A stretch of 52,434 bases of DNA from Gemmatimonadota bacterium (GTDB taxonomy: Bacteria; Gemmatimonadota; Gemmatimonadetes; Palauibacterales; KS3-K002): NCBI GenBank assembly GCA_020350785.1, contig CP070722.1, positions 2,961,550-3,013,983 on the forward strand, written 5' to 3'. The position numbers and the translations under genes were made by a program. Below, piece after piece: positions 46,101 through 52,434 of the stretch; positions within the stretch are counted from its first letter, which is position 1, and every line of letters starts with the position of its first letter. The notes beneath the pieces were generated by a model. It made no database searches. It was not told the origin of the DNA and saw only the letters and a program-made list of their open reading frames with translations.

Positions 46101-47592
46101 CCGGCTGAAAGTGACCTGGGATCGCGCGTCGGCGCTGCGTGAGCTGGTGCGCGGCCGACTGGAACTTCTGGGTCCGACGACGGCGGACGCGCTGGCCGCG
46201 TCGCTGCAAGTGCCGATCGGCGAAATCGATCGGGCCCTCCTGGCGTTGGAGACCGAGGGTTTCGTGCTGCGGGGTCGCTTCACACCCGGGGTTGGCGCGA
46301 TCGAATGGTGCGAGCGTCGGCTGCTGGCGCGCGTGCACCGCTATACGCTGAATCGCCTGCGGGCCGAGATCGAGCCCGTGAGTGCGGCCGACTTCATGCG
46401 CTTCCTCTTCGCATGGAGTCGGGTTGACCCGGGGGCCAGAGCCGCCGGGCCGGAGGGGCTGAGCTCCGTGCTCGAGTTGCTGGACGGCTACGAGGTACCG
46501 GCGGCGGCATGGGAGGCCGACGTGCTGGCGGACAGGCTGGAGGAATACGACCCCTTGTGGCTGGATGGCCTTTGTCTCTCCGGGAAGGTGTCGTGGGGCC
46601 GCCTGTCGCCGCCGGCGAACGCCAGCGCGCGAACGTTCGCCGGCGGCCCGATCCGAACGAGTCCCATCGCACTTTTCTCGCGGGAGCATGCGGCGGCCTG
46701 GCTGGCGCTGGCGCCGGCATTGGGCTCGGTCGAGCTATCGTCCGACGCTGGACAGGTGCTGGAGACGCTCGAGCGGAGCGGGGCGCTGTTCTTCGCCGAG
46801 CTGTCGCGCGAGTCGGGTCTGTTGAAGACGAGGGTGGAGGCGGCGCTGGGCGAGCTGGTTGCTGTGGGCATTGTGAACGCCGACAGCTTTGCCGGGCTGA
46901 GGGCGCTACTGGTACCGGCCAGCAAGCGCCGACCTATGGACGGAAACCGGCGGCGGCGGAGTCGGTCGGCTCCTTTCGGGGTCGAGTCGGCGGGGCGCTG
47001 GGCGGTCTTCCGGGATCCTGGATTTGCGAAACGAGAGGTCGGCTCGGAGCGGGATGCGGACGTGCGTCGGTCGCTGACGACAGCCGCATGGTCGGACCCG
47101 GATCGCGATGCGGTCGAACTGCAAGCCCGAGCCTTGCTGCGACGCTACGGCGTTGTCTTCCGGCGGTTGTTGGGACGTGAGGCCAATCTGGCTCCCTGGC
47201 GCGAGTTAACGCGGGTCCTCCGTCGCTTGGAGGCGCGGGGTGAGATTCGGGGCGGTCGATTTGTCGCCGGCTTCTCCGGCGAGCAGTTCGCGCTGCCGGA
47301 GGCTGTGGGGCTGCTGAGATCGACGCGCCGGGAGCGGAAGTCGGGTCGGCTTTTGGCGATCAGTGCCGCGGATCCACTCAACCTTGCGGGCATCGTGACC
47401 CCTGGGCCGCGGGTCGCCGCGTTGACGGGCAACCGCGTGCTCTTCCGTGACGGCGTGCCGGTCGCGGCACTCGAGTCGACCAAGGTGCAGCTGTTTGCCC
47501 CGATCGAAGGGACCGACGAGCGAGAGATCGGGGAGGCGTTGACTCGTCGGCCGGTACCGCTACAGTTGCGTATGTATCTGGGACAGCGCTGA
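43168..47592 (+). CDS. lhr: Lhr-type ATP-dependent helicase
   Basis: 1474 residues from a TTG at 43168, which places the conserved FHPAVAGWF close to the N-terminus as in the family. The open frame runs back to 43027 but overlaps the Yip1 gene. Superfamily-2 helicase core: Walker A APTGSGKT (Lys51), DEIH at 170-173, [14 protein letters not shown], and the [20 protein letters not shown] and [12 protein letters not shown] motifs. The Lhr winged-helix/beta-barrel core and the long C-terminal region follow, close to the full-length Lhr of E. coli (1538) and mycobacteria. It is a 3'-5' DNA/RNA-DNA translocase linked to DNA repair. No nuclease or ligase partner is adjacent. Confidence 0.93.
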   Translation: MKDDALSAFHPAVAGWFSACFAAPTEAQRRGWAAIRSGRNTLIAAPTGSGKTLAAFLAGIDELLRDGLEGKLADETRVVYVSPLRALSNDIHKNLAEPRRGIRRELRRLGLPEVEIRAAVRTGDTPSAERQAMVRKPPHILVTTPESLYLLLTSEGGRGILRTARTLVLDEIHAVADDRRGSHLALTVERLAHLVGGKLTRIGLSATQKPIDEVARFLVGNACLDEQGVPDCEIIDEGHRREMDLALEVPRSSALEAVMSREVWTEVYDRIVELVDSHRTTLIFVNTRRLAERVTRDLSERLGEDRVAAHHGSLSKERRLDAERRLKDGQLAALVATASLELGIDIGAVDLVIQIGSSRTISTLLQRVGRSGHSLHGVPKGRIFPLTRDELVECTALLQAMGRGELDRLVIPEKPLDVLAQQIVAETSTGEWPEEELFAVFRRAYPYRELARQEFDEVVGMLASGFTTRRGRRAAHIHHDEINRRLRARRGARLAALTSGGAIPDVADYAVILEPDGSLVGSVNEDFAIESMPGDVFQLGNMSWRILRIESGRLRVEDARGQPPTIPFWFGEAPERSPELSASVSQLRAEIDRRLDDPEQAVRWLTDEAGLSLAAARQLVEYLAAGRAALGVMPTQDTVVLERFFDEAGGMQLVVHAPFGSRINRAWGLALRKRFCRSFNFELEAAATEDAIVLSLSASHSFPLDDVFRYLRPETARHLLIQAMLDAPVFPTHWRWNATRALAELRHRGGRRVPPPLQRMESDDLLAAVFPDQVACLENIVGDREVPDHPLVNQTVEDCLVEAMNIEGLESLLERMVAGAIRCVARDTREPSPFAHEVLSARPYAFLDDVPLEERRTQAVFTRRSLELSSADDLGKLDAAAIARVKEEAWPDVRDADELHDALVTYAFLTDEEAEAGQESTSWQPWLEELGRAGRAGRLILGGGEGSLGLWVAAERLPEFEAVFSSVETRPALSAPESRLKVTWDRASALRELVRGRLELLGPTTADALAASLQVPIGEIDRALLALETEGFVLRGRFTPGVGAIEWCERRLLARVHRYTLNRLRAEIEPVSAADFMRFLFAWSRVDPGARAAGPEGLSSVLELLDGYEVPAAAWEADVLADRLEEYDPLWLDGLCLSGKVSWGRLSPPANASARTFAGGPIRTSPIALFSREHAAAWLALAPALGSVELSSDAGQVLETLERSGALFFAELSRESGLLKTRVEAALGELVAVGIVNADSFAGLRALLVPASKRRPMDGNRRRRSRSAPFGVESAGRWAVFRDPGFAKREVGSERDADVRRSLTTAAWSDPDRDAVELQARALLRRYGVVFRRLLGREANLAPWRELTRVLRRLEARGEIRGGRFVAGFSGEQFALPEAVGLLRSTRRERKSGRLLAISAADPLNLAGIVTPGPRVAALTGNRVLFRDGVPVAALESTKVQLFAPIEGTDEREIGEALTRRPVPLQLRMYLGQR

Positions 47593-47639
47593 GGGTTCCT
47601 AGCGCCCAGGTGTGTCCATTATCAATCCGAGGTATGATC

Positions 47640-48341
47640 ATGAGTCACATCGCGTTTTCCTCGTACTCGTGTTCGCGCACGTGGCGCGTCTTGGCGATCG
47701 GAGCGGCGCTGGGGGGATTGTTGATCCGTGCGGAGACCGCCGCGCCGCAGGTGCGCGAGGCGGTTTCTCTCGACACGTTGCCGTCGGCTGGCAACCCGTA
47801 TTCCAGCATGCGCATGCTGCTGGAGAAGACATTTCTCAAAGTGGATGTGCTGAAGTTGGAGATCCGCTTCGCTGGCGAGGACGCGCGCCGCATCGAGCGC
47901 TTGGCATCAGGCGGGAAGTATTCCGAAGAGCTGGCCGAGTCGATCGCTCAGATCGGGATCAACTCTCTTAACGCCTATGCACGCATCGAGTTTGTGCGCA
48001 ACATCAGTTTGGAGCAGTTCGTTGATGGGGTGCGCGAAGATGTGGGCAAGGTTCGAGATGCTGGGATCATCGCTGAGGCCGATTTCGAGATGATTTCCGA
48101 GGGCATCCCGCACTGGTTCGGCTTTCTAGAGGAGCGGCGCATATTGAATGGCGACCAGATTCATTACCGCATACGCGGCGACACATTGCGGACGGTCTAC
48201 CTGGGCGTAGACGGTGATATAGCGCTGGATCAGACCGATGTCGGCCCGGTCCGTCGGCTAGCTGTGCTGGGTAGCTACCTGGCGCCCAAGTCCAACTTCC
48301 GTAAGGACTTGATCAAGTCGCTGTTCCGCACCGGCCCTTAG
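47640..48341 (+). CDS. Exported chalcone-isomerase-like protein
   Basis: 233 residues from the ATG at 47640, with GAGG seven bases upstream; an ATG at 47634 and a GTG at 47610 are alternatives. Signal-like N-terminus (RVLAIGAALGGLLIRAETAA). The remainder resembles the chalcone-isomerase-like fold of bacterial periplasmic proteins (MLLEKTFLKVDVLKLEIRFA, RIEFVRNISLEQFVDGVRED, DQIHYRIRGDTLRTVYLGVD, then LGSYLAPKSNFRKDLIKSLF). This call rests on overall pattern and is moderate. Bacterial members do not generally act on chalcones. It ends within a bidirectional terminator hairpin. Confidence 0.6.
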   Translation: MSHIAFSSYSCSRTWRVLAIGAALGGLLIRAETAAPQVREAVSLDTLPSAGNPYSSMRMLLEKTFLKVDVLKLEIRFAGEDARRIERLASGGKYSEELAESIAQIGINSLNAYARIEFVRNISLEQFVDGVREDVGKVRDAGIIAEADFEMISEGIPHWFGFLEERRILNGDQIHYRIRGDTLRTVYLGVDGDIALDQTDVGPVRRLAVLGSYLAPKSNFRKDLIKSLFRTGP

Positions 48342-48353
48342 GGGCCGGTGCGG
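48326..48353. terminator. Bidirectional terminator hairpin
   Basis: Twelve-bp perfect stem CCGCACCGGCCC/GGGCCGGTGCGG with loop TTAG. It overlaps the stop codon of the gene at 47640 and lies 18 bases past the end of the convergent S9 peptidase. Confidence 0.8.
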
Positions 48354-48370
48354 AGCGATCTCAGACGTAG

Positions 48371-50425
48371 CTAACCGCCGGCGGTCGCTGTGGCGGTCTC
48401 GTCGTCCTTCGTGGTGTACTTCTCGAACCAGCTTCGCAGATAGAGTTGTGAACGCATGAAGTTTGAGGGCCGGGAACTGGTCCCGTGCCACTCGTCGTTG
48501 AAGCGCAACATTACCGTCGGGATCTTCTGCACCTTCAGAGCCATATAGAATTCCTCGGTCTGCGAGATCGGGGTTCGGAGGTCTTTGATCCCGGTCATGA
48601 GCATTGTCGGCGTTTTCACGTTCCCGGCGTACATCAGCGGTGAGCGGCGCAGGTGTTCCTCGGGGTTCTCCCAAGGAAGATGGTCGAAGTTACGATACCA
48701 GCTGGCGCCGTCGGTCGTTCCGACGAATGACAGCCAGTCGATCACTGGGTAATTGGAGGAAGCGGCTGCGAAGCGGTCGGTATGGCCAACGATCCAAGCT
48801 GTGAGAACGCCGCCACCGCTGCCACCGAAAACGAACATGTTGCGCTCATCGATGTAGCCGCGGGCGACGACCTCGTCCACTCCTTTCATCAGATCATCGA
48901 AGTCCTTGCCCGGATAGGCTCGCTTGATGGCGTTGCCGAACGCCGAACCGTAGCCCGAGCTGCCCCGCGGGTTCGTGTAGAGCACGACGTAACCGTTCGC
49001 CGCGTGCTCTTGGCGGCTGAAGTTGAAGGCCACGTTGTACATAGCGTGAGGGCCTCCGTGGATCTGGAGAATCAGCGGGTATTTCTTGGCAGGGTCGAAG
49101 TGCGGGGGTTTTACGATCCAGCCTTGAATACGCAAGTCGTCAAGCGAGTTGTACCAGATCTCTTCCACTTCGCCCAAGGCGATTCCGTGCAGAACGTCGT
49201 CGTTAACGAAGGTGAGCTGGGTGAGCCGGTCCGGACTTCTGACATCGAAGGTGACCACATCATCTGGTTGGTGGTGGCTGGTTCGCACGGCGACGGCCTG
49301 ATTGTTCCGGCCGATATCGCTGACGCTCAGCATGTGAGCGCCCGTGGTCACCTGGCGTATCGTACCGTTCAGGGAGGCGGCGTAGAGGTTACGGGTACCT
49401 TCACTGTCGGCATTGAAGTAGATGGTTCGGCCATCGATCGACCAGACGAGTCCGCGCGGCGTGCGATCGAGGCCAGCGGTGAGCAGTCGTGGATTGCTGC
49501 CGTCGCGGTTCATCACGTAGAGCTTGAAGTCGATGTAGGTGTCGTCGGTGAAGTCATAGCCGACATAGGCGATCAGTTCGCCGTTGGGAGAAACGGCCGG
49601 GCCGCCGTCGGGGCCGCGTCTGTCGGTGAGCTTTATTATTTGCCCGTCAGCGACGCGGACGTCGTAGATTTCTGATTCGCGCCAGATGTAGTCCGAATCT
49701 TCCTCGCGCAGGCCGCTGAAGACGATGTAGTTTCCGTCCGGCGTCCAGGAGATATCGCTGCCGCTCCAGCCGCCGCCGTGGTTGTAGTCCCCGTCGGTCA
49801 ATTGCCGTGGCGTTCCGCCATCCGAGGGCACGACGAAGACGTGGCGGTAGCCATCTTTGAGGAAGCCGACGCGATCGCGGCGATAATTAAGCCGGTCGAT
49901 GATGCGGGGGCCTTCCGTCCACTTGGCGCCTTCCGGTCGCTCGGGCAGTTTTACCGTCCATTTGTCTCGTTCGGGCACGAGCATTGTGAAGCCGATCCAG
50001 CGGCCATCGGGCGACCAGGCGATGCTGCCCGGTGTTTCGTCCAGGCGCGTGATCTGGGTTGTGGCGCCCTCCGCATCCATCCAGCGCACGAAGATCTGAG
50101 TGCCAGCCGGCTCACCGCTGGCAAGGTAGGCGATGCGCGTGCCATCGGGTGACCAGCGTGCAGACGAACCGTCGGTGAGGTAGCGGTTCTTGGTACCGTC
50201 TGTGCTCACGATCCACAGGGCGGACTCGCGGCGATCGTTCTGCTTGTCGATCCAGCCGCGTGTGTAGATGATCTGTCGGCCATCGGGGGCGATCTGTGGG
50301 TCGGATACGCTTTCCAGCTCGAGGAAATGGTCGAGCGTGAGCCGATCGGCTGCCACGTCCTGTGCGGCACTACCGCTTGGGAGGGCCACGAGCAGGGCCA
50401 AGAGGGCGAGCGGGGCGCGGTTCAT
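48371..50425 (-). CDS. S9-family serine peptidase (prolyl oligopeptidase fold), exported
   Basis: 684 residues with a signal peptide (about 1-22, SGSAAQ). About 35-400 is a WD40/PD40-like propeller (PQIAPDGRQIIYTR, ARWSPDGTRIAYLA, ISWTPDGNYIVFSG). The C-terminal alpha/beta-hydrolase domain has the triad Ser536 (FGGSGGG), Asp615 (IKDLRTP) and His647 (DEWHG). The nucleophile elbow is GGSGGG rather than the more usual GGSYGGY. Acylaminoacyl-peptidase or dipeptidyl-peptidase-like cleavage of short peptides is expected. AGGAGG precedes the ATG. Confidence 0.94.
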   Translation of the reverse strand: MNRAPLALLALLVALPSGSAAQDVAADRLTLDHFLELESVSDPQIAPDGRQIIYTRGWIDKQNDRRESALWIVSTDGTKNRYLTDGSSARWSPDGTRIAYLASGEPAGTQIFVRWMDAEGATTQITRLDETPGSIAWSPDGRWIGFTMLVPERDKWTVKLPERPEGAKWTEGPRIIDRLNYRRDRVGFLKDGYRHVFVVPSDGGTPRQLTDGDYNHGGGWSGSDISWTPDGNYIVFSGLREEDSDYIWRESEIYDVRVADGQIIKLTDRRGPDGGPAVSPNGELIAYVGYDFTDDTYIDFKLYVMNRDGSNPRLLTAGLDRTPRGLVWSIDGRTIYFNADSEGTRNLYAASLNGTIRQVTTGAHMLSVSDIGRNNQAVAVRTSHHQPDDVVTFDVRSPDRLTQLTFVNDDVLHGIALGEVEEIWYNSLDDLRIQGWIVKPPHFDPAKKYPLILQIHGGPHAMYNVAFNFSRQEHAANGYVVLYTNPRGSSGYGSAFGNAIKRAYPGKDFDDLMKGVDEVVARGYIDERNMFVFGGSGGGVLTAWIVGHTDRFAAASSNYPVIDWLSFVGTTDGASWYRNFDHLPWENPEEHLRRSPLMYAGNVKTPTMLMTGIKDLRTPISQTEEFYMALKVQKIPTVMLRFNDEWHGTSSRPSNFMRSQLYLRSWFEKYTTKDDETATATAGG

Positions 50426-50473
50426 AAGGCCTCCTGTGAGTCTGCAGATCCCCGGTTGTTACATCCAACCCTG

Positions 50474-50504
50474 TTCATATTCATCCTGGGAGTGTCCGGG
50501 TCAA
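50474..50504 (-). promoter_or_regulatory. Candidate promoter of the S9 peptidase gene
   Basis: On the minus strand TTGACC (50499-50504) and TATGAA (50474-50479) with a 19-base spacer, or AATATG with 17. About 50 bases upstream of the ATG. Confidence 0.4.
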
Positions 50505-50559
50505 GGTGCCAAGCATCTGGGGAGTCGGGCTGGCGGTACCCCTGACCCGGTCGATTTCA

Positions 50560-50588
50560 TTGACACCAGGTGGCGCCATACCTATCGT
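50560..50588 (+). promoter_or_regulatory. Promoter of the PPC-domain lipoprotein gene
   Basis: TTGACA at 50560-50565, an exact 17-base spacer and TATCGT at 50583-50588, about 100 bases before the ATG at 50696. Confidence 0.6.
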
Positions 50589-50695
50589 ATAACTACCCCC
50601 TTGAGGCCCTCAGGCGTCTCACGCATCCGGGCCGACTGCTGAAATCGCCCCGTCGCGCTAACGGCGGCGCTCGGACCAATTCAGGACAATCAATC

Positions 50696-51715
50696 ATGAA
50701 CGGGCTGATATCTGTAGTCAGACGGCCGTGGCCGTTGCTGTTCGTTTGCGGTCTGGGCTTGGCTTTCACGGGGTGTGATGATGACGAGCCCATCGGGCCG
50801 GGGAACTTCCCTGACGTAAGGGGGACATGGGTTGGGCAATACAGCGTGTTCAGTTGTACGCTGATCGAGGTAGGCGATCCCTTCTTCTGTGATGAAGTGT
50901 TCTACGAGGGTGCGTCGCTGATCTTCGAGCTCGACCTGGGTCAGTCGGGGTCGAGATTGGACGGTGTCGCGTATCAGGGCACCGTGTCCGGTGAGGTCGG
51001 GGGCCGAATCGATGAGCTCGGCGTGCTCGAGCTTTCCGGGCGGCTCGGGTTGGAGGACAATTCGACGACCACCATCACCGGCTGGAGCACCGAGCTGGTG
51101 GGCGACTCGCTACTGGGGAGCTGGAGCTTCCGGATCAGGGACAACACGGGCTCCGGTTTTGCCACGGCGGCGATCGAGGCCGATATACTACTGGTCGATC
51201 CGATCGTCCTGACCTTCTTCAATTGTCCCATCGAGTTCAGACTACGAATCGGCGAGAGTGTGGACGGTTTGCTGGTTGCGGGCGACTGCATGCTGGATGA
51301 TCAGAGCTATTTCGATGTCTACGCCTTGAACGTGGCGGCGGGCGATGATGTATTGATCAGCATGACGTCCGACAGGTTCAGTCCTTTCCTTTGGGTGACC
51401 GATCTCGAGGAGGAACCGCTGGCTGTTGATGGGGAACCCGGCCGGAGCGTGGCTGCCATCACCGGCGCCGCTGGTCAGCGCGAGACGTGGTTGATCGTCG
51501 CCAATTCGTTCGCTGCGAACGCCACTGGAACCTATCAGTTGTCTATCGAACGGAACGCCCCTGGCGCGGCGAGCCCAACCCTGGCACCCTCTGGCGGAGC
51601 GCGAGTGTCGGCCAGCGTGGTCAAGAGCATCCGAGCCTTGGATCGCCAGGACTCGTTGCGAGAGGAGGTCAGGCGGAGGCTGACCCGCCCGGCTGAGGGG
51701 CGTGGAGAGCGGTAA
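50696..51715 (+). CDS. Lipoprotein with PPC-like C-terminal domain
   Basis: 339 residues from the ATG at 50696; the open frame reaches back to 50570 through the promoter, so that extension is rejected. The signal ends LAFTGC, lipidated Cys27. About 40-170 is a beta-rich, possibly lipocalin-like domain (VRGTWVGQYSVFSC, LIFELDLGQSGSRLDGVAYQ). About 180-290 matches a pre-peptidase C-terminal domain (IGESVDGLLVAGDC, YFDVYALNVAAGDDVLISM, GTYQLSIER). No protease domain is attached. Envelope protein of unknown role. Confidence 0.78.
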   Translation: MNGLISVVRRPWPLLFVCGLGLAFTGCDDDEPIGPGNFPDVRGTWVGQYSVFSCTLIEVGDPFFCDEVFYEGASLIFELDLGQSGSRLDGVAYQGTVSGEVGGRIDELGVLELSGRLGLEDNSTTTITGWSTELVGDSLLGSWSFRIRDNTGSGFATAAIEADILLVDPIVLTFFNCPIEFRLRIGESVDGLLVAGDCMLDDQSYFDVYALNVAAGDDVLISMTSDRFSPFLWVTDLEEEPLAVDGEPGRSVAAITGAAGQRETWLIVANSFAANATGTYQLSIERNAPGAASPTLAPSGGARVSASVVKSIRALDRQDSLREEVRRRLTRPAEGRGER

Positions 51716-51730
51716 GCTGGCGTCAAAGAA

Positions 51731-52231
51731 TCAGTCGAAGGTGTCCGTCGGTGCCCCTCGCGTGTCGCCGGATATGACATAGGCCACCAAGGAGGCTTCG
51801 GTGGCCCAGTCGATGGTGTAGTTCATCAGCGAGCCCTGGCGGAGGGTCTCCTCGCTCCCCTGGCCGGTGCGGATCTGCCCGTCCGCCAGGGTCAGGTGGA
51901 TAGAGCGACGAAGGATCTGCCAGTGGAGCAGTAAGGCCGAGACTGGCGCCCGCGCCTGTCTGTAGCGACGGCCAATCTTCTCGGCAAAAGCGTAGCTAGG
52001 GACCTCGTCCCCAATGCGCTTCCATGTCGCGGCCGCCAACTGCGCGGCGAGTGCGGCTATGTCCTCCGCGAGCAGCTGGTCTCGAAAGGCCCGGTATGGA
52101 AGGTTGGCGGACACCAGCTTGTAACGAGTGGCGATGTCTTCAGCCCTATGGATGAGGGCCTCCACCAGCGAAGCGCGTTCCGTCTCATCTTCCGGCCCAG
52201 TTCTTCCCGAGATGATCCTGAAATCCGGCAC
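51731..52231 (-). CDS. RsbRD N-terminal-like helical regulator domain protein
   Basis: 166 residues, all-helical. The pattern LVEALIHRAEDIATRY, YRAFRDQLLAEDIAALAAQL, IGRRYRQARAPVSALLLHWQ, ILRRSIH resembles the RsbRD N-terminal/globin-like sensor domain of stressosome and histidine-kinase-associated proteins. No output domain follows, so it may be a stand-alone regulator. Family assignment is moderate. It has its own candidate promoter at 52313 and converges on the PPC lipoprotein gene with a 15-base gap. Confidence 0.55.
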   Translation of the reverse strand: MPDFRIISGRTGPEDETERASLVEALIHRAEDIATRYKLVSANLPYRAFRDQLLAEDIAALAAQLAAATWKRIGDEVPSYAFAEKIGRRYRQARAPVSALLLHWQILRRSIHLTLADGQIRTGQGSEETLRQGSLMNYTIDWATEASLVAYVISGDTRGAPTDTFD

Positions 52232-52312
52232 GTCAACCTCCCGCTCGTGGCGGCGATCGCTGCGATTCAGACGGGGCTGCGGAGGGTTTTGGTAGGCGGG
52301 GTCACATTTACC

Positions 52313-52341
52313 ACGGTAGCCCGGCTCGGCGGTTGCGTCAA
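52313..52341 (-). promoter_or_regulatory. Promoter of the RsbRD-like gene
   Basis: On the minus strand TTGACG (52336-52341), a 17-base spacer and TACCGT (52313-52318), about 82 bases upstream of the ATG. The -10 is identical to that of the fad operon promoter. Nothing else is recognised to the right edge. Confidence 0.55.
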
Positions 52342-52434
52342 GGCGTGCTTGCCGTCCGACCCTCGATGTGAGAGGACCGCTTTTAACGTTTGGGCCTGTG
52401 CCGGGTCTAATTGAGCGGAAAGCGGAAGAGCCCG

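Overview
The window is GC-rich, tightly packed bacterial chromosome with many GTG/TTG starts. Its gene families point to Gemmatimonadota or a close relative: Zn-ribbon/PEGA serine/threonine kinases, membrane-anchored FlgO/TolB-TPR proteins, BIG2-like lipoproteins, S9 peptidases, OmpA proteins with thrombospondin-3 repeats, and RND efflux. No rRNA gene is present, so this placement is inference from gene content only.

Layout. 1-1343 (-) is the truncated start of a fused E1 alpha/beta 2-oxoacid dehydrogenase. 1670-8563 (+) is a signalling cassette: a Zn-ribbon/PEGA Ser/Thr kinase, an exported Ig-like membrane protein, a large Ig-like repeat lipoprotein, a small Zn-ribbon membrane protein, and a second kinase with an Arg in its catalytic loop. 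8620-8692 is tRNA-Ala(TGC). Its 3' part is copied exactly at 10727-10765, and the two copies enclose one FlgO/TolB-TPR gene, which looks like a tiny tRNA-targeted island. 10961-13078 (-) is a beta-propeller lipoprotein. 13364-19594 is a fatty-acid beta-oxidation unit: a FadR-like TetR repressor diverges from fadN-fadA-fadE, with a FadR-type palindrome at the fad promoter. The gene order and repressor match the Bacillus subtilis fadNAE regulon.

19720-22301 (-) holds a 14-haem cytochrome c lipoprotein with 228-bp internal repeats and a zinc alcohol dehydrogenase. 22795-26733 (+) holds an OmpA/TSP3 outer-membrane protein, a ThiO-like oxidase and a propeller protein. 26809-30408 holds a dodecin, a coiled-coil protein, a small lipoprotein and a second FlgO/TolB-TPR protein. 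30646-34211 (+) is a three-subunit NAD(P) transhydrogenase operon led by a DUF1707/LiaF-like gene that overlaps pntA by ATGA. 35047-41875 (+) is a drug-efflux locus: a TetR regulator behind a 29-bp dyad operator, a TolC-like channel, a lipoprotein adaptor, and an RND pump with an extra hydrophobic segment between its halves. 41947-52231 carries a DUF4399 lipoprotein, a Yip1-like protein, a long Lhr helicase, a chalcone-isomerase-like exported protein, an S9 peptidase, a PPC-type lipoprotein and an RsbRD-like regulator domain.

How the genes connect. fadNAE would carry out complete beta-oxidation cycles under acyl-CoA-responsive repression. The transhydrogenase couples proton-motive force to NADPH supply. 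The efflux locus is a self-contained inducible tripartite pump. The kinase cassette pairs cytoplasmic kinases with envelope proteins, which suggests envelope sensing, but this is inferred. The strongest unusual structures are the tRNA-Ala mini-island, the two operator palindromes, and a membrane hairpin shared by a kinase tail and the FlgO/TolB-TPR heads.
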